Part shown: positions 18,565-27,979 of the stretch, one piece after another
Numbering within the stretch: position 1 is the stretch's first letter
Layout of the letters: each line of letters begins with the position of its first letter
Origin: Gammaproteobacteria bacterium
GTDB lineage: Bacteria; Pseudomonadota; Gammaproteobacteria; Arenicellales; UBA868
DNA length: 64,000 nt
Assembly: GCA_022451485.1 (NCBI GenBank)
Contig: JAKUQS010000009.1
Coordinates: 43,017 to 107,016 of the forward strand
Direction: 5' to 3'
The notes under the pieces: generated by a model
What the model saw: only the letters and a program-made list of their open reading frames with translations
What the model was told of the DNA's origin: nothing
The model's database searches: none
Position numbers and translations under genes: made by a program

Positions 18565-19320
18565 TCAGCCAATGGCAGACACATCGGCCTCCAGCAACTT
18601 ATCCGGCCCATCATCAACATCAACCTCGGGCTCAGCCTCAATCGCCGGTGATGTCTCGCCTATCGATGATACATGACTGTGGTCACTCCGATTTACTCCC
18701 TCGCCCGGTTCGATATCTTTGGCAACAATTTCATCCGCGACAACTTCCCCCTCAGCACGAGGAAGAATGATGCCTAGTTCTCGCGCGATTTCATTAAGTT
18801 GACGTTGCTCTCCGAGCACTGGCAAATCTGCCAACCTCATCAGCCCGAAATACTCAAGAAACCTGGAGGTGGTCACATAAAGCGCTGGCCGCCCCGGCAC
18901 CTCCCTTACACCTTTTTGGGCAACCCATTCCCGTTCCAACAACGTCCGCATAATGTCTGTTGTTACACCGACACCACGAACCTCCTCGATATCGCCCCGA
19001 GTGACCGGTTGCCGATAAGCAATAATCGCCAGTGTTTCAAGCAGCGCCTTGGAATAGCGCGGAGAGCGTGTCCCGTGCATGCGACGCAACCATGGTGCGT
19101 ATTGCTCACGCGTCTGAAAGCGATAGCCTTCAGCTACCTGCACCAATTCAATACCCCGACCTTGATATTCGTCGGTTAGTAATGCGAGAACCGTATCCAG
19201 ATCACTCCGAAGCTGATCATCAGCACCACCGAACAAGTCGCGAAGTCGCCGAATACTGAGCGGCATTTCAGCGGCGAACAAAGCCGCCTCCACCACATTG
19301 CGAATCTCTTCTTGATCCAT
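18565..19320 (-). CDS. scpB: Segregation and condensation protein ScpB
   Basis: About 251 residues with two winged-helix domains. The N-terminal MDQEEIRNVVEAALFAAEMP and the central YSKALLETLAIIAYRQPVTR are diagnostic, as is FLEYFGLMRLADLPVL. ScpB dimers bind ScpA and Smc (or replace MukEF-type partners) to organise the chromosome. The last ~65 residues are acidic and poorly conserved. ATG 19320 is used; an in-frame TTG at 19326 overlaps the scpA stop. The operon order is trpS-scpA-scpB-rluB. Confidence 0.93.
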   Translation of the reverse strand: MDQEEIRNVVEAALFAAEMPLSIRRLRDLFGGADDQLRSDLDTVLALLTDEYQGRGIELVQVAEGYRFQTREQYAPWLRRMHGTRSPRYSKALLETLAIIAYRQPVTRGDIEEVRGVGVTTDIMRTLLEREWVAQKGVREVPGRPALYVTTSRFLEYFGLMRLADLPVLGEQRQLNEIARELGIILPRAEGEVVADEIVAKDIEPGEGVNRSDHSHVSSIGETSPAIEAEPEVDVDDGPDKLLEADVSAIG

Positions 19321-19322
19321 GC

Positions 19323-20135
19323 TCAACCTGTCAATTTAACGTGAATAGGGCTAAACGGCTCTGTCTGAACGACAACCAGAATTCGATCCCGAACGAGCTC
19401 CAATATCGCAAGAAAACTAACGACCAGTCCCGCCCGTCCCTCATCGACAGAGAAAAACTCTTCAATACGGACGTATTCTCCGCTACGAACCCTAGTCAAT
19501 ACTTGATTCATGCGATCGCGCACTGACAGCGTCTCAGGCACCAGTTGTAAGTTCCGACGTTGATCGACTCTCAACATCGCGTCCCGCATCGCACTTAATA
19601 ACTGAGACAAATCAACAACCGTCTCGTCTTGCAACGACTCGTCATCTTCGATACGCGCCTGTACGAGATACAACTCGCGTTCTAACCTCGGGCGCTCATC
19701 AAGCTGCGTTGCGGCATCACGGAAGCGCTCATACTCCTGCAACCGCCGAACCAATACGGCTCTTGGATCCTCTTCTTCATCTTGGCCTACCTCTTGTCGT
19801 GGGATCAACATACGAGACTTAATCTCCGCCAACATCGCCGCCATCACCAGATACTCGGCAGCCAGATCAAGATGCAGGCGCTGCATCAACTCAACATATT
19901 CCACATACTGATGAGTAATCTGCGCGATAGGGATGTCCAGAATATCGATTTTTTGTTTGCGGATCAGATAAAGCAATAAATCTAGGGGACCCTCGAACGC
20001 TTCGATAGCCACTTCGAGCGCGTCAGCAGGGAGATACAGGTCCTGCGGCCAACTATGCAACGCTTCACCTGAGATCGTCGCATACGGTCGCGATGATTCG
20101 TTGTCCACAATTGATTGTGTCACGGGGTCATCCAC
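19323..20135 (-). CDS. scpA: Segregation and condensation protein ScpA (kleisin)
   Basis: A 270-residue kleisin. The N-terminal EAFEGPLDLLLYLIRKQKID and AAEYLVMAAMLAEIKSRML helices that bind the Smc neck are present, and the C-terminal winged helix ends FLAILELVRDRILVVVQTEP. It bridges Smc heads with ScpB. It starts at GTG 20135, overlapping the trpS stop by one base (TAGTG), so it is coupled to trpS. The stop lies just before scpB. Confidence 0.93.
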   Translation of the reverse strand: MDDPVTQSIVDNESSRPYATISGEALHSWPQDLYLPADALEVAIEAFEGPLDLLLYLIRKQKIDILDIPIAQITHQYVEYVELMQRLHLDLAAEYLVMAAMLAEIKSRMLIPRQEVGQDEEEDPRAVLVRRLQEYERFRDAATQLDERPRLERELYLVQARIEDDESLQDETVVDLSQLLSAMRDAMLRVDQRRNLQLVPETLSVRDRMNQVLTRVRSGEYVRIEEFFSVDEGRAGLVVSFLAILELVRDRILVVVQTEPFSPIHVKLTG

Positions 20136-21349
20136 TAACGATAGACCGTTCCCACGACATCACGAACCTCTTGCATGGTCTCTTCGGCAACGGCCATCGC
20201 TCGCTCACATCCTGCGTCAATGGTACGTCGCACTTCACCTGGGTCATCCTCGTAAGGTTTCGCACGTGCCCTAAGTAGCGCTTGCTCTTCCAGCATTATT
20301 TCGACCAATGGTTTCTTGCAATCAAGGCACCCAATAGCTGCACTGCGACAACCTTCAGCCAATTTCTGTTGCAATGCACTGTCGGTATAAACCTTGTGTA
20401 GACCCCAGACTGGGCACTTGTCCGGGTCTCCCGGGTCGTTACGCCGCTGGCGCGCCGGATCTGTCGGCATCGTACGCAATGCATTGGCCACTCGATCCGG
20501 ATCATCGCGCATATTGATCTGATTATCGTATGACTTAGACATCTTTTGTCCATCAACACCTGGGTATTTAGACGCAGGGGTTAAAAGAGCCTTCGGCTCC
20601 GGCAGAATGGAACGCCCGCCCCCTTCTGAATAACCACGAAGCCGCTCGCGCTCTTCATCTCCCAAACCAGCCGCCTTATCAATGAGCGCTATCATCTGCG
20701 ACAACGCATCGGCATTGCCCTCCTGTAACCAGGCACGTCGATGCCGGCGAAACTGCCCTGCCGCCTTTTTTCCAAGTTTAACCAGCGCCTGTTCCGCCTT
20801 CTCTTCAAAGATCGCATCTTTTCCAAAAACACGATTAAAACGGCGAGCAATTTCCCGCGTTAACTCTATGTGCGGGATCTGATCTTCACCGACCGGCACC
20901 TGACTAGCTCTGTAGATCAGAATATCCGCACTTTGCAGAACTGGATATCCGAGAAAACCATAGGTTGCAAGATCACGGCCTTTGATTTTTTGTTGCTGAT
21001 CCTTAAAGCTGGGTACTCGCTCCAACCAGCCTAGCGGCGTCACCATAGATAACAACAAGTGAAGTTCGGCATGCTGGGGAATACGCGATTGTATGAAAAG
21101 AGTTGCCTTTGCCGGGTCCACACCAGACGCAAGCCAATCAATAACCATTTCCCAAACATTGCGCTCCATCACGCCAGGTTCTTCGTAATGCGTCGTTAGC
21201 GCATGCCAGTCTGCGACAAAATAAAAACTCTCACACTTTTCCTGCAGCATTACCCAGTTCTTTAAGACACCATGGTAGTGCCCAAGATGGAGGCGCCCGG
21301 TTACGCGCATTCCCGATAGCACCCGCTCACGGCTGACTGAATCGTTCAT
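20135..21349 (-). CDS. trpS: Tryptophanyl-tRNA synthetase
   Basis: A 404-residue class I synthetase with HLGH at 21-24 and KMSKS at 269-273. A charged insertion of roughly 70 residues (about 180-250) lies before KMSKS, so the protein is longer than the ~334-residue E. coli enzyme. This long type is common in Pseudomonas-like gammaproteobacteria. It charges tRNA-Trp. It heads the trpS-scpA-scpB-rluB group. Confidence 0.95.
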   Translation of the reverse strand: MNDSVSRERVLSGMRVTGRLHLGHYHGVLKNWVMLQEKCESFYFVADWHALTTHYEEPGVMERNVWEMVIDWLASGVDPAKATLFIQSRIPQHAELHLLLSMVTPLGWLERVPSFKDQQQKIKGRDLATYGFLGYPVLQSADILIYRASQVPVGEDQIPHIELTREIARRFNRVFGKDAIFEEKAEQALVKLGKKAAGQFRRHRRAWLQEGNADALSQMIALIDKAAGLGDEERERLRGYSEGGGRSILPEPKALLTPASKYPGVDGQKMSKSYDNQINMRDDPDRVANALRTMPTDPARQRRNDPGDPDKCPVWGLHKVYTDSALQQKLAEGCRSAAIGCLDCKKPLVEIMLEEQALLRARAKPYEDDPGEVRRTIDAGCERAMAVAEETMQEVRDVVGTVYR

Positions 21350-21474
21350 ATCATTTAAATCCTGACTATCCCCGACCCGTCATGCTGAAGTGGTTTTCCA
21401 TAACCTATGTGTCAGTGAACCCATCGATTGGCTTATTTTACCCGATCCCTTGTGCACTTCTTCGAGTTAAAGGC

Positions 21475-21987
21475 TCAGTCGAGCAAAGGGCCCGGCAGCC
21501 GCTCCACCGCCTGCCCAGCACAGTCCACTAACCATTTACTAGCAAGACCTCGACCTGGCAATTCAATATCACCCTCAATCTCCAATAACGGTTCGAGTAC
21601 AAAACGACGTTCATGCATACGCGGATGCGGCACGGTCAATTCTGTTGATTGTTGTTGGAGTCCGTCGAACAACAACAAATCTAAGTCAATCCGCCGCGGC
21701 CCGTTTCTCCGAGTCGAGCGCTGACGCCGTCCCTTAGACTCGATGGACTGTAAACAGTGAAGCAACCTTACAGGAGACAATAACGTTGCGACACGAACTA
21801 CGGCATTGAGAAAATCAGGCTGTTCAAGAAAACCAATCGGGGCGCTTCGATAACACGATGACACCGCTTCCATCGAGATCCGGGTGTCGCTCTGCAATGC
21901 ATTCAGTGCACAACGAATCTGATCCCGCGGAATATCCAGGTTAGCGCCCAACCCTATCCATGCGTGACTGTAACCTGCGTCGCTCAC
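21475..21987 (-). CDS. folK: 7,8-dihydro-6-hydroxymethylpterin pyrophosphokinase (HPPK)
   Basis: A 170-residue HPPK, which transfers pyrophosphate from ATP to the pterin in folate synthesis. Motifs seen are AWIGLGANLDIPRDQIRCAL at the start, the Mg-binding IDLDLLLFDG (usually GPRxLDLDLLLY) and VPHPRMHERRFVLEPLLEIE. It starts at GTG 21987, overlapping the pcnB stop by GTGA, the standard pcnB-folK arrangement of gammaproteobacteria. No panB or panC follows; trpS is next, 125 bases on. Confidence 0.94.
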   Translation of the reverse strand: MSDAGYSHAWIGLGANLDIPRDQIRCALNALQSDTRISMEAVSSCYRSAPIGFLEQPDFLNAVVRVATLLSPVRLLHCLQSIESKGRRQRSTRRNGPRRIDLDLLLFDGLQQQSTELTVPHPRMHERRFVLEPLLEIEGDIELPGRGLASKWLVDCAGQAVERLPGPLLD

Positions 21988-23297
21988 TTCACCGATCGAC
22001 GGCGACGCTTCCTACGACGCCTGCTCCCGCGACCTCCAGCTAGGTCGTTTATCATCTGTAACCGACTGGAAACCGATACCTTTTGAATATCTGTCCACCA
22101 ATCAGCAATCGCTTGATCAGCACTACCCGATGCCACACGTAGTAGGTAAAAATCATACGCTGCTCGGAATCGACGATGCTCCAATAGCCGAGTTACCATA
22201 TTTTTTCGGCGTTTTTCCAAATGACGTTGCATATCCCATATGTCAAACATCACCGCTGTCAGACGACGCGGAATGGTGAGCCGCGACTGTGCATCTGTCA
22301 GCACCACAGAAATCGCACGGTGTAGAGACTGCACCGGTGCCCCCCCTTCCTCAGTGAGTCGAGACGCTTGATCGCACACCGCGCGCCAGAAAAAAACCGC
22401 ATAGAGAAATGCGGCGTTCAGTGGTTTTCCCATGCGAACCCGATCATCAGTGCTCCGCAAAGCCAACATCACTAATCCAGTTTCGCTTACAACATCAGCG
22501 GCAAGATAATGTTGCGTTATTTCGGGGAGTAATTCAGTGATAAATCCGTAACGATGCATCAAACGGAAATTCGGTTCAGCGTATCCGTTCTGCAATAGCT
22601 TAAGACTCTCATCGAACAGACGAGGTGGTGGAACCTTCTGCAGAAACAGCCGGGCATCAGGCATTGGCGCTTCAGTCCCTGTATCTATAATAAGACCCAG
22701 TCGCGACGAAAACCGCACTGCACGCAATAATCGAACGGGATCTTCGCGGAAACGGCGTGCCGGTTCGCCGATCATTCGCAAGATGCCTGCGTTCAAGTCC
22801 TCAAACCCACCAACGTAATCTAACAATACGCCTCCGACTGGATCGTAATAAAGCGCATTAACAGAAAAATCTCGGCGCCGCGCATCACTATCACGATCCC
22901 CAAACACATTGTCCCGCAAGATTCGACCGTCACCTTCACTGACCTCATAACCATCATCACCGACATTTGGCAACGCACGATAAGTAGACACCTCCACAAC
23001 CTCGCGACCCATTCGAACATGGGCTAAACGAAAGCGACGACCAATCAAACGTGCTCGGCGAAACAAGTTTTGAATAGTGTCTGGCTCTGCCTCAGTGACG
23101 ACATCAAAATCCTTAGGACGTTGCCCTAACAAAAGGTCTCGTACGCAACCACCTACCAACTCTGCTGAAAAGCCCGCCGCCTGAATAGTGTGGACAATTT
23201 TGAGTGCCCCCGGATTAACATCGGAAGGCGATATTCCATGCTGACGCGCTTCAATCACGCGTGGCTCAGCTATCACTCGGTGACGGCTCTTTGTCAA
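21984..23297 (-). CDS. pcnB: Poly(A) polymerase I
   Basis: A 437-residue nucleotidyltransferase. The head has VGGCVRDLLLGQRPKDFDVV with the catalytic Asp pair, then LIGRRFRLAHVRMGREVVEV. The RRFRLAHV form separates poly(A) polymerases from CCA-adding enzymes. A long Arg/Lys-rich C-terminus ends GRGSRRRRKRRRRSVK, as in PcnB, where it binds RNA. It adds 3' A-tails that mark RNAs for decay. The start is TTG 23297; rare starts are known for pcnB. It is cotranslated with folK. Confidence 0.93.
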   Translation of the reverse strand: MTKSRHRVIAEPRVIEARQHGISPSDVNPGALKIVHTIQAAGFSAELVGGCVRDLLLGQRPKDFDVVTEAEPDTIQNLFRRARLIGRRFRLAHVRMGREVVEVSTYRALPNVGDDGYEVSEGDGRILRDNVFGDRDSDARRRDFSVNALYYDPVGGVLLDYVGGFEDLNAGILRMIGEPARRFREDPVRLLRAVRFSSRLGLIIDTGTEAPMPDARLFLQKVPPPRLFDESLKLLQNGYAEPNFRLMHRYGFITELLPEITQHYLAADVVSETGLVMLALRSTDDRVRMGKPLNAAFLYAVFFWRAVCDQASRLTEEGGAPVQSLHRAISVVLTDAQSRLTIPRRLTAVMFDIWDMQRHLEKRRKNMVTRLLEHRRFRAAYDFYLLRVASGSADQAIADWWTDIQKVSVSSRLQMINDLAGGRGSRRRRKRRRRSVK

Positions 23298-23417
23298 CGC
23301 AATACCTCACCCAACCGATAGACCGGGCAACCCGAAGGATGGCTCATTAGTTTGAAAAGACCATATTGGAACCAAACGGTTATGCTAGCATCACGAAAAG
23401 CTATCACTTAATTTCTT

Positions 23418-23492
23418 GCTCCCTTCGTCTAGCGGTTAGGACGCTGGCCTCTCACGCCGGAAACAGGGGTTCGATTCCCCTAGGGAGCGCCA
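23418..23492 (+). tRNA. tRNA-Glu (anticodon CUC)
   Basis: A 75-base cloverleaf: acceptor stem GCTCCCT (23418-23424) with AGGGAGC (23482-23488), anticodon stem CTGGC/GCCGG around the loop CTCTCAC giving anticodon CTC, T-arm CAGGGGTTCGATTCCCCT, discriminator G and encoded CCA (23490-23492). It reads GAG. The body closely resembles bacterial tRNA-Glu. The other glutamate isoacceptor (UUC) is not in the window. Confidence 0.96.
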
Positions 23493-23527
23493 CGTCACCC
23501 CATTCCGCGCCGGCGAAATATAGCTCG

Positions 23528-23914
23528 CTATGGCGAATCAAGCGGAATTTGATACCCATGGACGAGCTTATTTGTTTCATTCGCCATTCCCACCACCGCC
23601 ATTAATTCCCCGAACATCGCATCTGTCATACCTTTTGAGCTCGCCGATGCCGAGTGTGAGCGAATACAGTAAGCACAGTTGTTGGTCGCACTCACGGCAA
23701 TGTAAATCAACTCTTTGGTTAAAGAGTCCAACGCACCTGGGCCCATGATCTCTTTCAAACTGGTCCAAGTTCTGCGCAGCGTGACTGGATCATTGGCCAA
23801 ATATTTCCAGAAATTGCTCACATCTTGTATTCCTCGAGCCAGTTTAATCTCGTCATAGATTTCACGTATTTCGATTGACGCATCACTGTATTCAATAGGA
23901 TTAGGACTTGCCAT
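23528..23914 (-). CDS. Carboxymuconolactone decarboxylase / AhpD-like protein
   Basis: A 128-residue all-helical protein of the CMD/AhpD superfamily. The signature LIYIAVSATNNCAYCIRSHS holds a CxxC and following His as in AhpD-type peroxidase-linked thiol proteins. Function cannot be set more finely; family members include alkylhydroperoxidases and decarboxylases. It starts two bases after the MFS stop, so it is the last gene of the long minus-strand operon. Confidence 0.85.
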   Translation of the reverse strand: MASPNPIEYSDASIEIREIYDEIKLARGIQDVSNFWKYLANDPVTLRRTWTSLKEIMGPGALDSLTKELIYIAVSATNNCAYCIRSHSASASSKGMTDAMFGELMAVVGMANETNKLVHGYQIPLDSP

Positions 23915-23916
23915 TA

Positions 23917-25170
23917 CTACCCTCCAAGTGGCTTATCAGATAAATCTTTTTCTCGGTCTCCGAGTAGGGAAACCAAGGCGAAAAGTGCACAACCTATTCC
24001 AACAAACAAACCAAGGCCGGCGCCGAAACCTCCCGTCAGATCGTACAACACACCAAGCGCCACGGGTCCTGCGACACCACCGAACTCCGCCGCTGAGAAG
24101 AATAGTCCAGTCGCTGTACCCGCACGGCCTATACCAACATCTGGCAATTCAACCATCGTGAGAATCAGAACCGTCATCATTGACGCGGCGGCAATGCCGT
24201 GAAACGCTAAAGCAGCCACTAATCCAGGGCCCGTTGACGTTGTTGCATAAAGGGCACAGCCAACTGCGGCTGAGAGAAACAGTCCTCGCAAGACCTGATG
24301 CCGATATTGCGGTGTTGCCAGGCGAGGTATCACTAAGGCGCCCATTATGCCGACTACTACCGGCATTGCGGCCCAATAACCCGCCTCATCACTCGACATG
24401 CCGCCTACACGCAATAACTCTGGCAACCAGTTACCCAACCCATGGGTGATTATCAAGACACCGACCCCCATCATCATCAACAGGCGAACATCGCGCAACG
24501 CCAGTAATTCCATTAAATCGGATAATCGAACACGTTGGGTGATCGACTGAACCCAAGGCTTCCCTGCAACTGCTGCTAATACGATCCAAATGCCAGTGGC
24601 TAACACAGTGATCAATCCCCACACCCGCAATACCAAGCGCCAATCGTGATCAAGCCAAGGCATAAATACGGAGTTCGTTAAAGTGAAACACACAATGACT
24701 CCTAGACCGGGGCCGGTAATATAAATACCCATTGCAAGACCTCGTTGCCGACCCTCAAACCATTGGCCGACGACCTTTGGCGCTCCGGCTGACACAATTG
24801 GCCCTCCCAATCCGAACAGCCCCACGGCAATGAACAATTCCGGGTAAGTTACGGCGTAACTTCGCAATAAAGCCGAAGCTGCCATCAAGACCCCCCCTAA
24901 AACCAGCGCACGACGTGCACCAATCTGGTCAAGCAGCATCCCGCACGGGATAGCAGCTACGATAAACACTAACTGCCAAGCGCCAAGTACAGTGCCCATC
25001 TGAGTGTGACGTATCCCAAGATCCGATTCGATCACTGCGACCAATGGGGCGAGGCTGGCCATGTTCAGACCAAATGCGAAGTACAAACACCACACACCTG
25101 TAAGCGGTAACCATCTTCGGTACAAACTTTCGCCGTGTCTTGCCTGATCAGGCATTCTCGAATCAGTCAT
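23917..25170 (-). CDS. Major facilitator superfamily transporter (NarK/CynX-like)
   Basis: A 417-residue permease with about twelve hydrophobic helices. The first half has the MFS loop signature GMLLDQIGARRALVLG (about residues 78-93), and a second GxxxD-like loop occurs midway. The layout resembles nitrate/cyanate-type or organic-anion MFS carriers. In this operon it probably imports the substrate or exports a product. ATG 25170 follows the preceding dehydrogenase stop by 50 bases. Confidence 0.85.
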   Translation of the reverse strand: MTDSRMPDQARHGESLYRRWLPLTGVWCLYFAFGLNMASLAPLVAVIESDLGIRHTQMGTVLGAWQLVFIVAAIPCGMLLDQIGARRALVLGGVLMAASALLRSYAVTYPELFIAVGLFGLGGPIVSAGAPKVVGQWFEGRQRGLAMGIYITGPGLGVIVCFTLTNSVFMPWLDHDWRLVLRVWGLITVLATGIWIVLAAVAGKPWVQSITQRVRLSDLMELLALRDVRLLMMMGVGVLIITHGLGNWLPELLRVGGMSSDEAGYWAAMPVVVGIMGALVIPRLATPQYRHQVLRGLFLSAAVGCALYATTSTGPGLVAALAFHGIAAASMMTVLILTMVELPDVGIGRAGTATGLFFSAAEFGGVAGPVALGVLYDLTGGFGAGLGLFVGIGCALFALVSLLGDREKDLSDKPLGG

Positions 25171-25220
25171 GGGTCAGTGAATGCAGGATACTGATTCGAT
25201 AACGAACAAGAACCAGCCCC

Positions 25221-26162
25221 TCAATAATCTAGCCCGACAACACGCACTTCACGGCCCTCGCATTCGTGTTCGTTATCTAGGATTTCAGAGGGAAAGCCCG
25301 GAGCGAATAGGGTTTCCCCGCACACTTTTTCCAAGGGAACAACAATATTCGGTGACCAAGCCCTTTCTCCCAGAAGCGACTTTGCTTGCCTAAACAGCTG
25401 TAGAACTCGGGGTGAAAGCTCTAGTGGTATTGCCGACCGATCCGCTAAATCCTGAAAAAGCTCCATGTCTTTGACAACCAGATCCATCGTAAAATTAATA
25501 TTGCGGCTACCGTTCAGAATGACCTGACTTTCCGTCTCATGAACAAACGAATTACCCGAAGAAATACGAATCCCCTCATAGGTAGTCGCAAGATCTAGCC
25601 CTGATTTCTTTGCGGTCATCATAGCTTCCCCCAATGCAACCAGATGGACAGACGCCAAATAATTAGTCACGACTTTGAGAATCGATGCAGAGCCCAAGGG
25701 TCCCGTATGCAGTATCTGCCTTCCCAATGCAGTCAAAACGGGTAATACCCGCTCAAATGTTTCGCGTTCACCTCCGGCGAAGATAGAAATATTGCCCGTT
25801 GCCGCGCGGTGACACCCTCCGGATACGGGGCAATCCATCGAGGCCCCATTCAACGCCTTCACCTTATCCCCCAAACGACGCACCTCGCTCTCATCGGTAG
25901 TGCTCATTTCGACCCAGATCTTCCCTGCGGACAGTCCCGCCAGGACACCATCCCCAGCCTCCATCACCCCCGCGCTGATGGCTGGACTGGGCAAACAGGT
26001 AATGACCATATCGCTTTCGCTGGCAACAGCCGCCGGCGAGTCCGCCCACTTGGCTCCTAGCGAAAGAAGTGGTTGCGCTACACCAATATCAAGATCACGA
26101 ACCGTGAGTTCAAAGCCATTTCGCAAAAGACTTCCTGCCAACTTCCCTACGACATTACCCAA
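25221..26162 (-). CDS. 3-hydroxyisobutyrate dehydrogenase-family protein with no ordinary start codon
   Basis: The frame encodes a beta-hydroxyacid dehydrogenase. Present are MDCPVSGGCHRAATG, the catalytic-lysine region GSASILKVVTNYL and a C-terminal FTMDLVVKDMELF. The NAD-binding motif GFIGLGN straddles the first available start (TTG 26162). The nine codons before that TTG read KARRVGFIG, so the true frame reaches upstream to at least about 26190. No ATG, GTG or TTG occurs in frame back to the stop of the previous gene at 26238. An ATG at 26203 is one base out of register. The gene has either an unusual start, a small indel, or is newly inactivated. It would otherwise oxidise a small hydroxy acid. 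Confidence 0.8.
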   Translation of the reverse strand: MGNVVGKLAGSLLRNGFELTVRDLDIGVAQPLLSLGAKWADSPAAVASESDMVITCLPSPAISAGVMEAGDGVLAGLSAGKIWVEMSTTDESEVRRLGDKVKALNGASMDCPVSGGCHRAATGNISIFAGGERETFERVLPVLTALGRQILHTGPLGSASILKVVTNYLASVHLVALGEAMMTAKKSGLDLATTYEGIRISSGNSFVHETESQVILNGSRNINFTMDLVVKDMELFQDLADRSAIPLELSPRVLQLFRQAKSLLGERAWSPNIVVPLEKVCGETLFAPGFPSEILDNEHECEGREVRVVGLDY

Positions 26163-26237
26163 GCCAATAAACCCAACCCGCCTCGCCTTACTCCTACGGT
26201 CATTACCTACATTAACTAATACAGCGGGTGACGACCC

Positions 26238-27248
26238 CTATGGACTCCCCGTTATGGCGCGCACCCGCTCAACAAGCGCACTGTCAATTTGAACGCCTGA
26301 CTTTTCAGCTTGTTGCCGATGTTTGCGGCGCCGCGCCCCTGGCAGACGTGCAACCTCCTGTTCGGTGATGGCAAGGACCAAATCATGGATACGCTGATCA
26401 AACATCCCGTCAGACAATGGCTCCGGTGAAAGCGCAACAAAACACTGTCCCGTCCGAGGTGGTCCCCCCACGGTGCCAGAGAATGCGCTGGCATGGCGAC
26501 CCAGCATTGCCCCACTCAGTGCCGCGGCCATCACCTCGACCAGCAATCCGGCAGAAAATCCCTTATAACCCCCGCTAGGCACCATCGTTCCCCGCATCGC
26601 CTGCTCTGCATCGGTGGTCGGTTCTCCGCTTTCATCCAAGGCCCATCCTGGCGGTAGCGCACGACCTTCTCGTGCCCGGGTCATGACCTCGCTGCGGGCT
26701 ACAACACTGGCACTCTGGTCAATCACGAATGCCGGGCCATCTGGGCCAGGCACTGCAAAGGCCAATGGATTCGTGCCGATCACGGCTTGATGGCCGCCGT
26801 GCGGTGCGATGGATGCCGGTGCATTAGTAAACCCGAGCGCTACCAAGCCAGCCTCAGCAAGGCGTTCGACATGGTAACCGAGCACACCACAGTTATAGGA
26901 ATTCCTGATGACGAGACAAGCGCAACCCTGTTGATACGCCGCCGGAATCAGTGCCTCAAAACCAAGGTCAATCGCCGGATGTGCAAATCCGGTACCGGCA
27001 TCAACCACAATAGCGCCGCCCATCTGGTGCCGTTGAACCGGCATCACCTGCCCGTCCACCTTTCCACACATCACGTGTTCGCAATAAATGGGAATATAAA
27101 TCAATCCGTGACTGCGAATACCATCACGCTCTGCCGCCATAACCGCCGTAGCCAACGACCGTGCCGCTATTGGTGCCGTTCCAACTTCAAGTAAGGCGGC
27201 TTCAGCCAATTCCTGCACTTCATCCAACAAAAGTTTCTGTTCGGTCAT
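26238..27248 (-). CDS. Malate/L-lactate dehydrogenase-family NAD(P) oxidoreductase
   Basis: About 336 residues of the Ldh2/YlbC/ComC/AllD family, which oxidises 2-hydroxy acids such as malate, sulfolactate or ureidoglycolate. Signatures are AERDGIRSHGLIYIPIYCEH with the catalytic His, NAPASIAPHGGHQAVIGTNP and GGYKGFSAGLLVEVM. ATG 27248 (MTEQKLLLDEV) fits the family better than TTG 27275. Its stop lies in the same register as the next gene's open frame. Confidence 0.86.
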   Translation of the reverse strand: MTEQKLLLDEVQELAEAALLEVGTAPIAARSLATAVMAAERDGIRSHGLIYIPIYCEHVMCGKVDGQVMPVQRHQMGGAIVVDAGTGFAHPAIDLGFEALIPAAYQQGCACLVIRNSYNCGVLGYHVERLAEAGLVALGFTNAPASIAPHGGHQAVIGTNPLAFAVPGPDGPAFVIDQSASVVARSEVMTRAREGRALPPGWALDESGEPTTDAEQAMRGTMVPSGGYKGFSAGLLVEVMAAALSGAMLGRHASAFSGTVGGPPRTGQCFVALSPEPLSDGMFDQRIHDLVLAITEQEVARLPGARRRKHRQQAEKSGVQIDSALVERVRAITGSP

Positions 27249-27271
27249 CTTGTTTATCGCTCCAGAAACCG

Positions 27272-27979
27272 TCAATCCGTATCAATACGACCGGCACCGG
27301 CTCCCTTTTCTCGTGAAACATCAGAATCTGGAATCAGCGTTCTTGCGCCCCATTGATCGAGGAAAAGCAATTCCGCTTGCTCTATGTCTACACAGTTTTT
27401 GTAAACGCTCGCTTGGCGATGAACTAATGCGGCGTGATTCCATAGGACCGACCCAGTCACCGGGGGCGGATTCCAATCACAGGTGACACATAGGTCAAGA
27501 GTCCCCAATCGATGCAACCAGCAATAATCTGCCCCTAAGAATGTACAACCCTCATTGTCCACCTGCAGGCCCTGTCGATTACCCGACGGATCGGGCCATG
27601 TGATCTTCACCCGACTATCCCCTATCGCATGCGCCACCATTGCGAGCAACAACAAGGGTTCATCCGGAGAGGTAACGGTCATCGGCGCTCGAACCAATGA
27701 CCGGTGATCTATTACCACCGCACCAGCGTACAAGACCGAGACCATTTTATTTTCCGTGACCGCACACAGCTTCCTGTCGCCCGTCCAATTGACCCCAACA
27801 GATCGCCGCTCCAGCCAATTGCTCAAGGCTCGCACCACAAGCCTGGTTCCTGGCAAACCATACTGACATAGCCAACGAGTTGCCCGTGCACTGAGGCTAG
27901 CCAAACCCGGCTCAAGACCAGCCCCAACTGAGGCTTTCAACACTAAACTCTCAGCTTCCGCTAGAGACGCCTGCATCAT
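27272..27979 (-). CDS. DUF3726-like protein of unknown function
   Basis: A 235-residue soluble protein. The start, SLAEAESLVLKASVGAGLEPG followed by an ARATRWL helix, looks like the DUF3726 family as I recall it; I cannot run the search. A central LLLLAMVAHAIG helix and an unusually Trp- and Cys-rich stretch (GCTFLGADYCWLHRLG) are visible. No catalytic motif is apparent. ATG 27979 overlaps the preceding stop by ATGA, so it is coupled to the unknown 554-residue protein and the two probably act together. Confidence 0.6.
   Translation of the reverse strand: MMQASLAEAESLVLKASVGAGLEPGLASLSARATRWLCQYGLPGTRLVVRALSNWLERRSVGVNWTGDRKLCAVTENKMVSVLYAGAVVIDHRSLVRAPMTVTSPDEPLLLLAMVAHAIGDSRVKITWPDPSGNRQGLQVDNEGCTFLGADYCWLHRLGTLDLCVTCDWNPPPVTGSVLWNHAALVHRQASVYKNCVDIEQAELLFLDQWGARTLIPDSDVSREKGAGAGRIDTD

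Noticed and set aside
23366..23605. Open frame across the tRNA gene
   Set aside because: It is overlapped by a clear tRNA-Glu cloverleaf and has no protein features.
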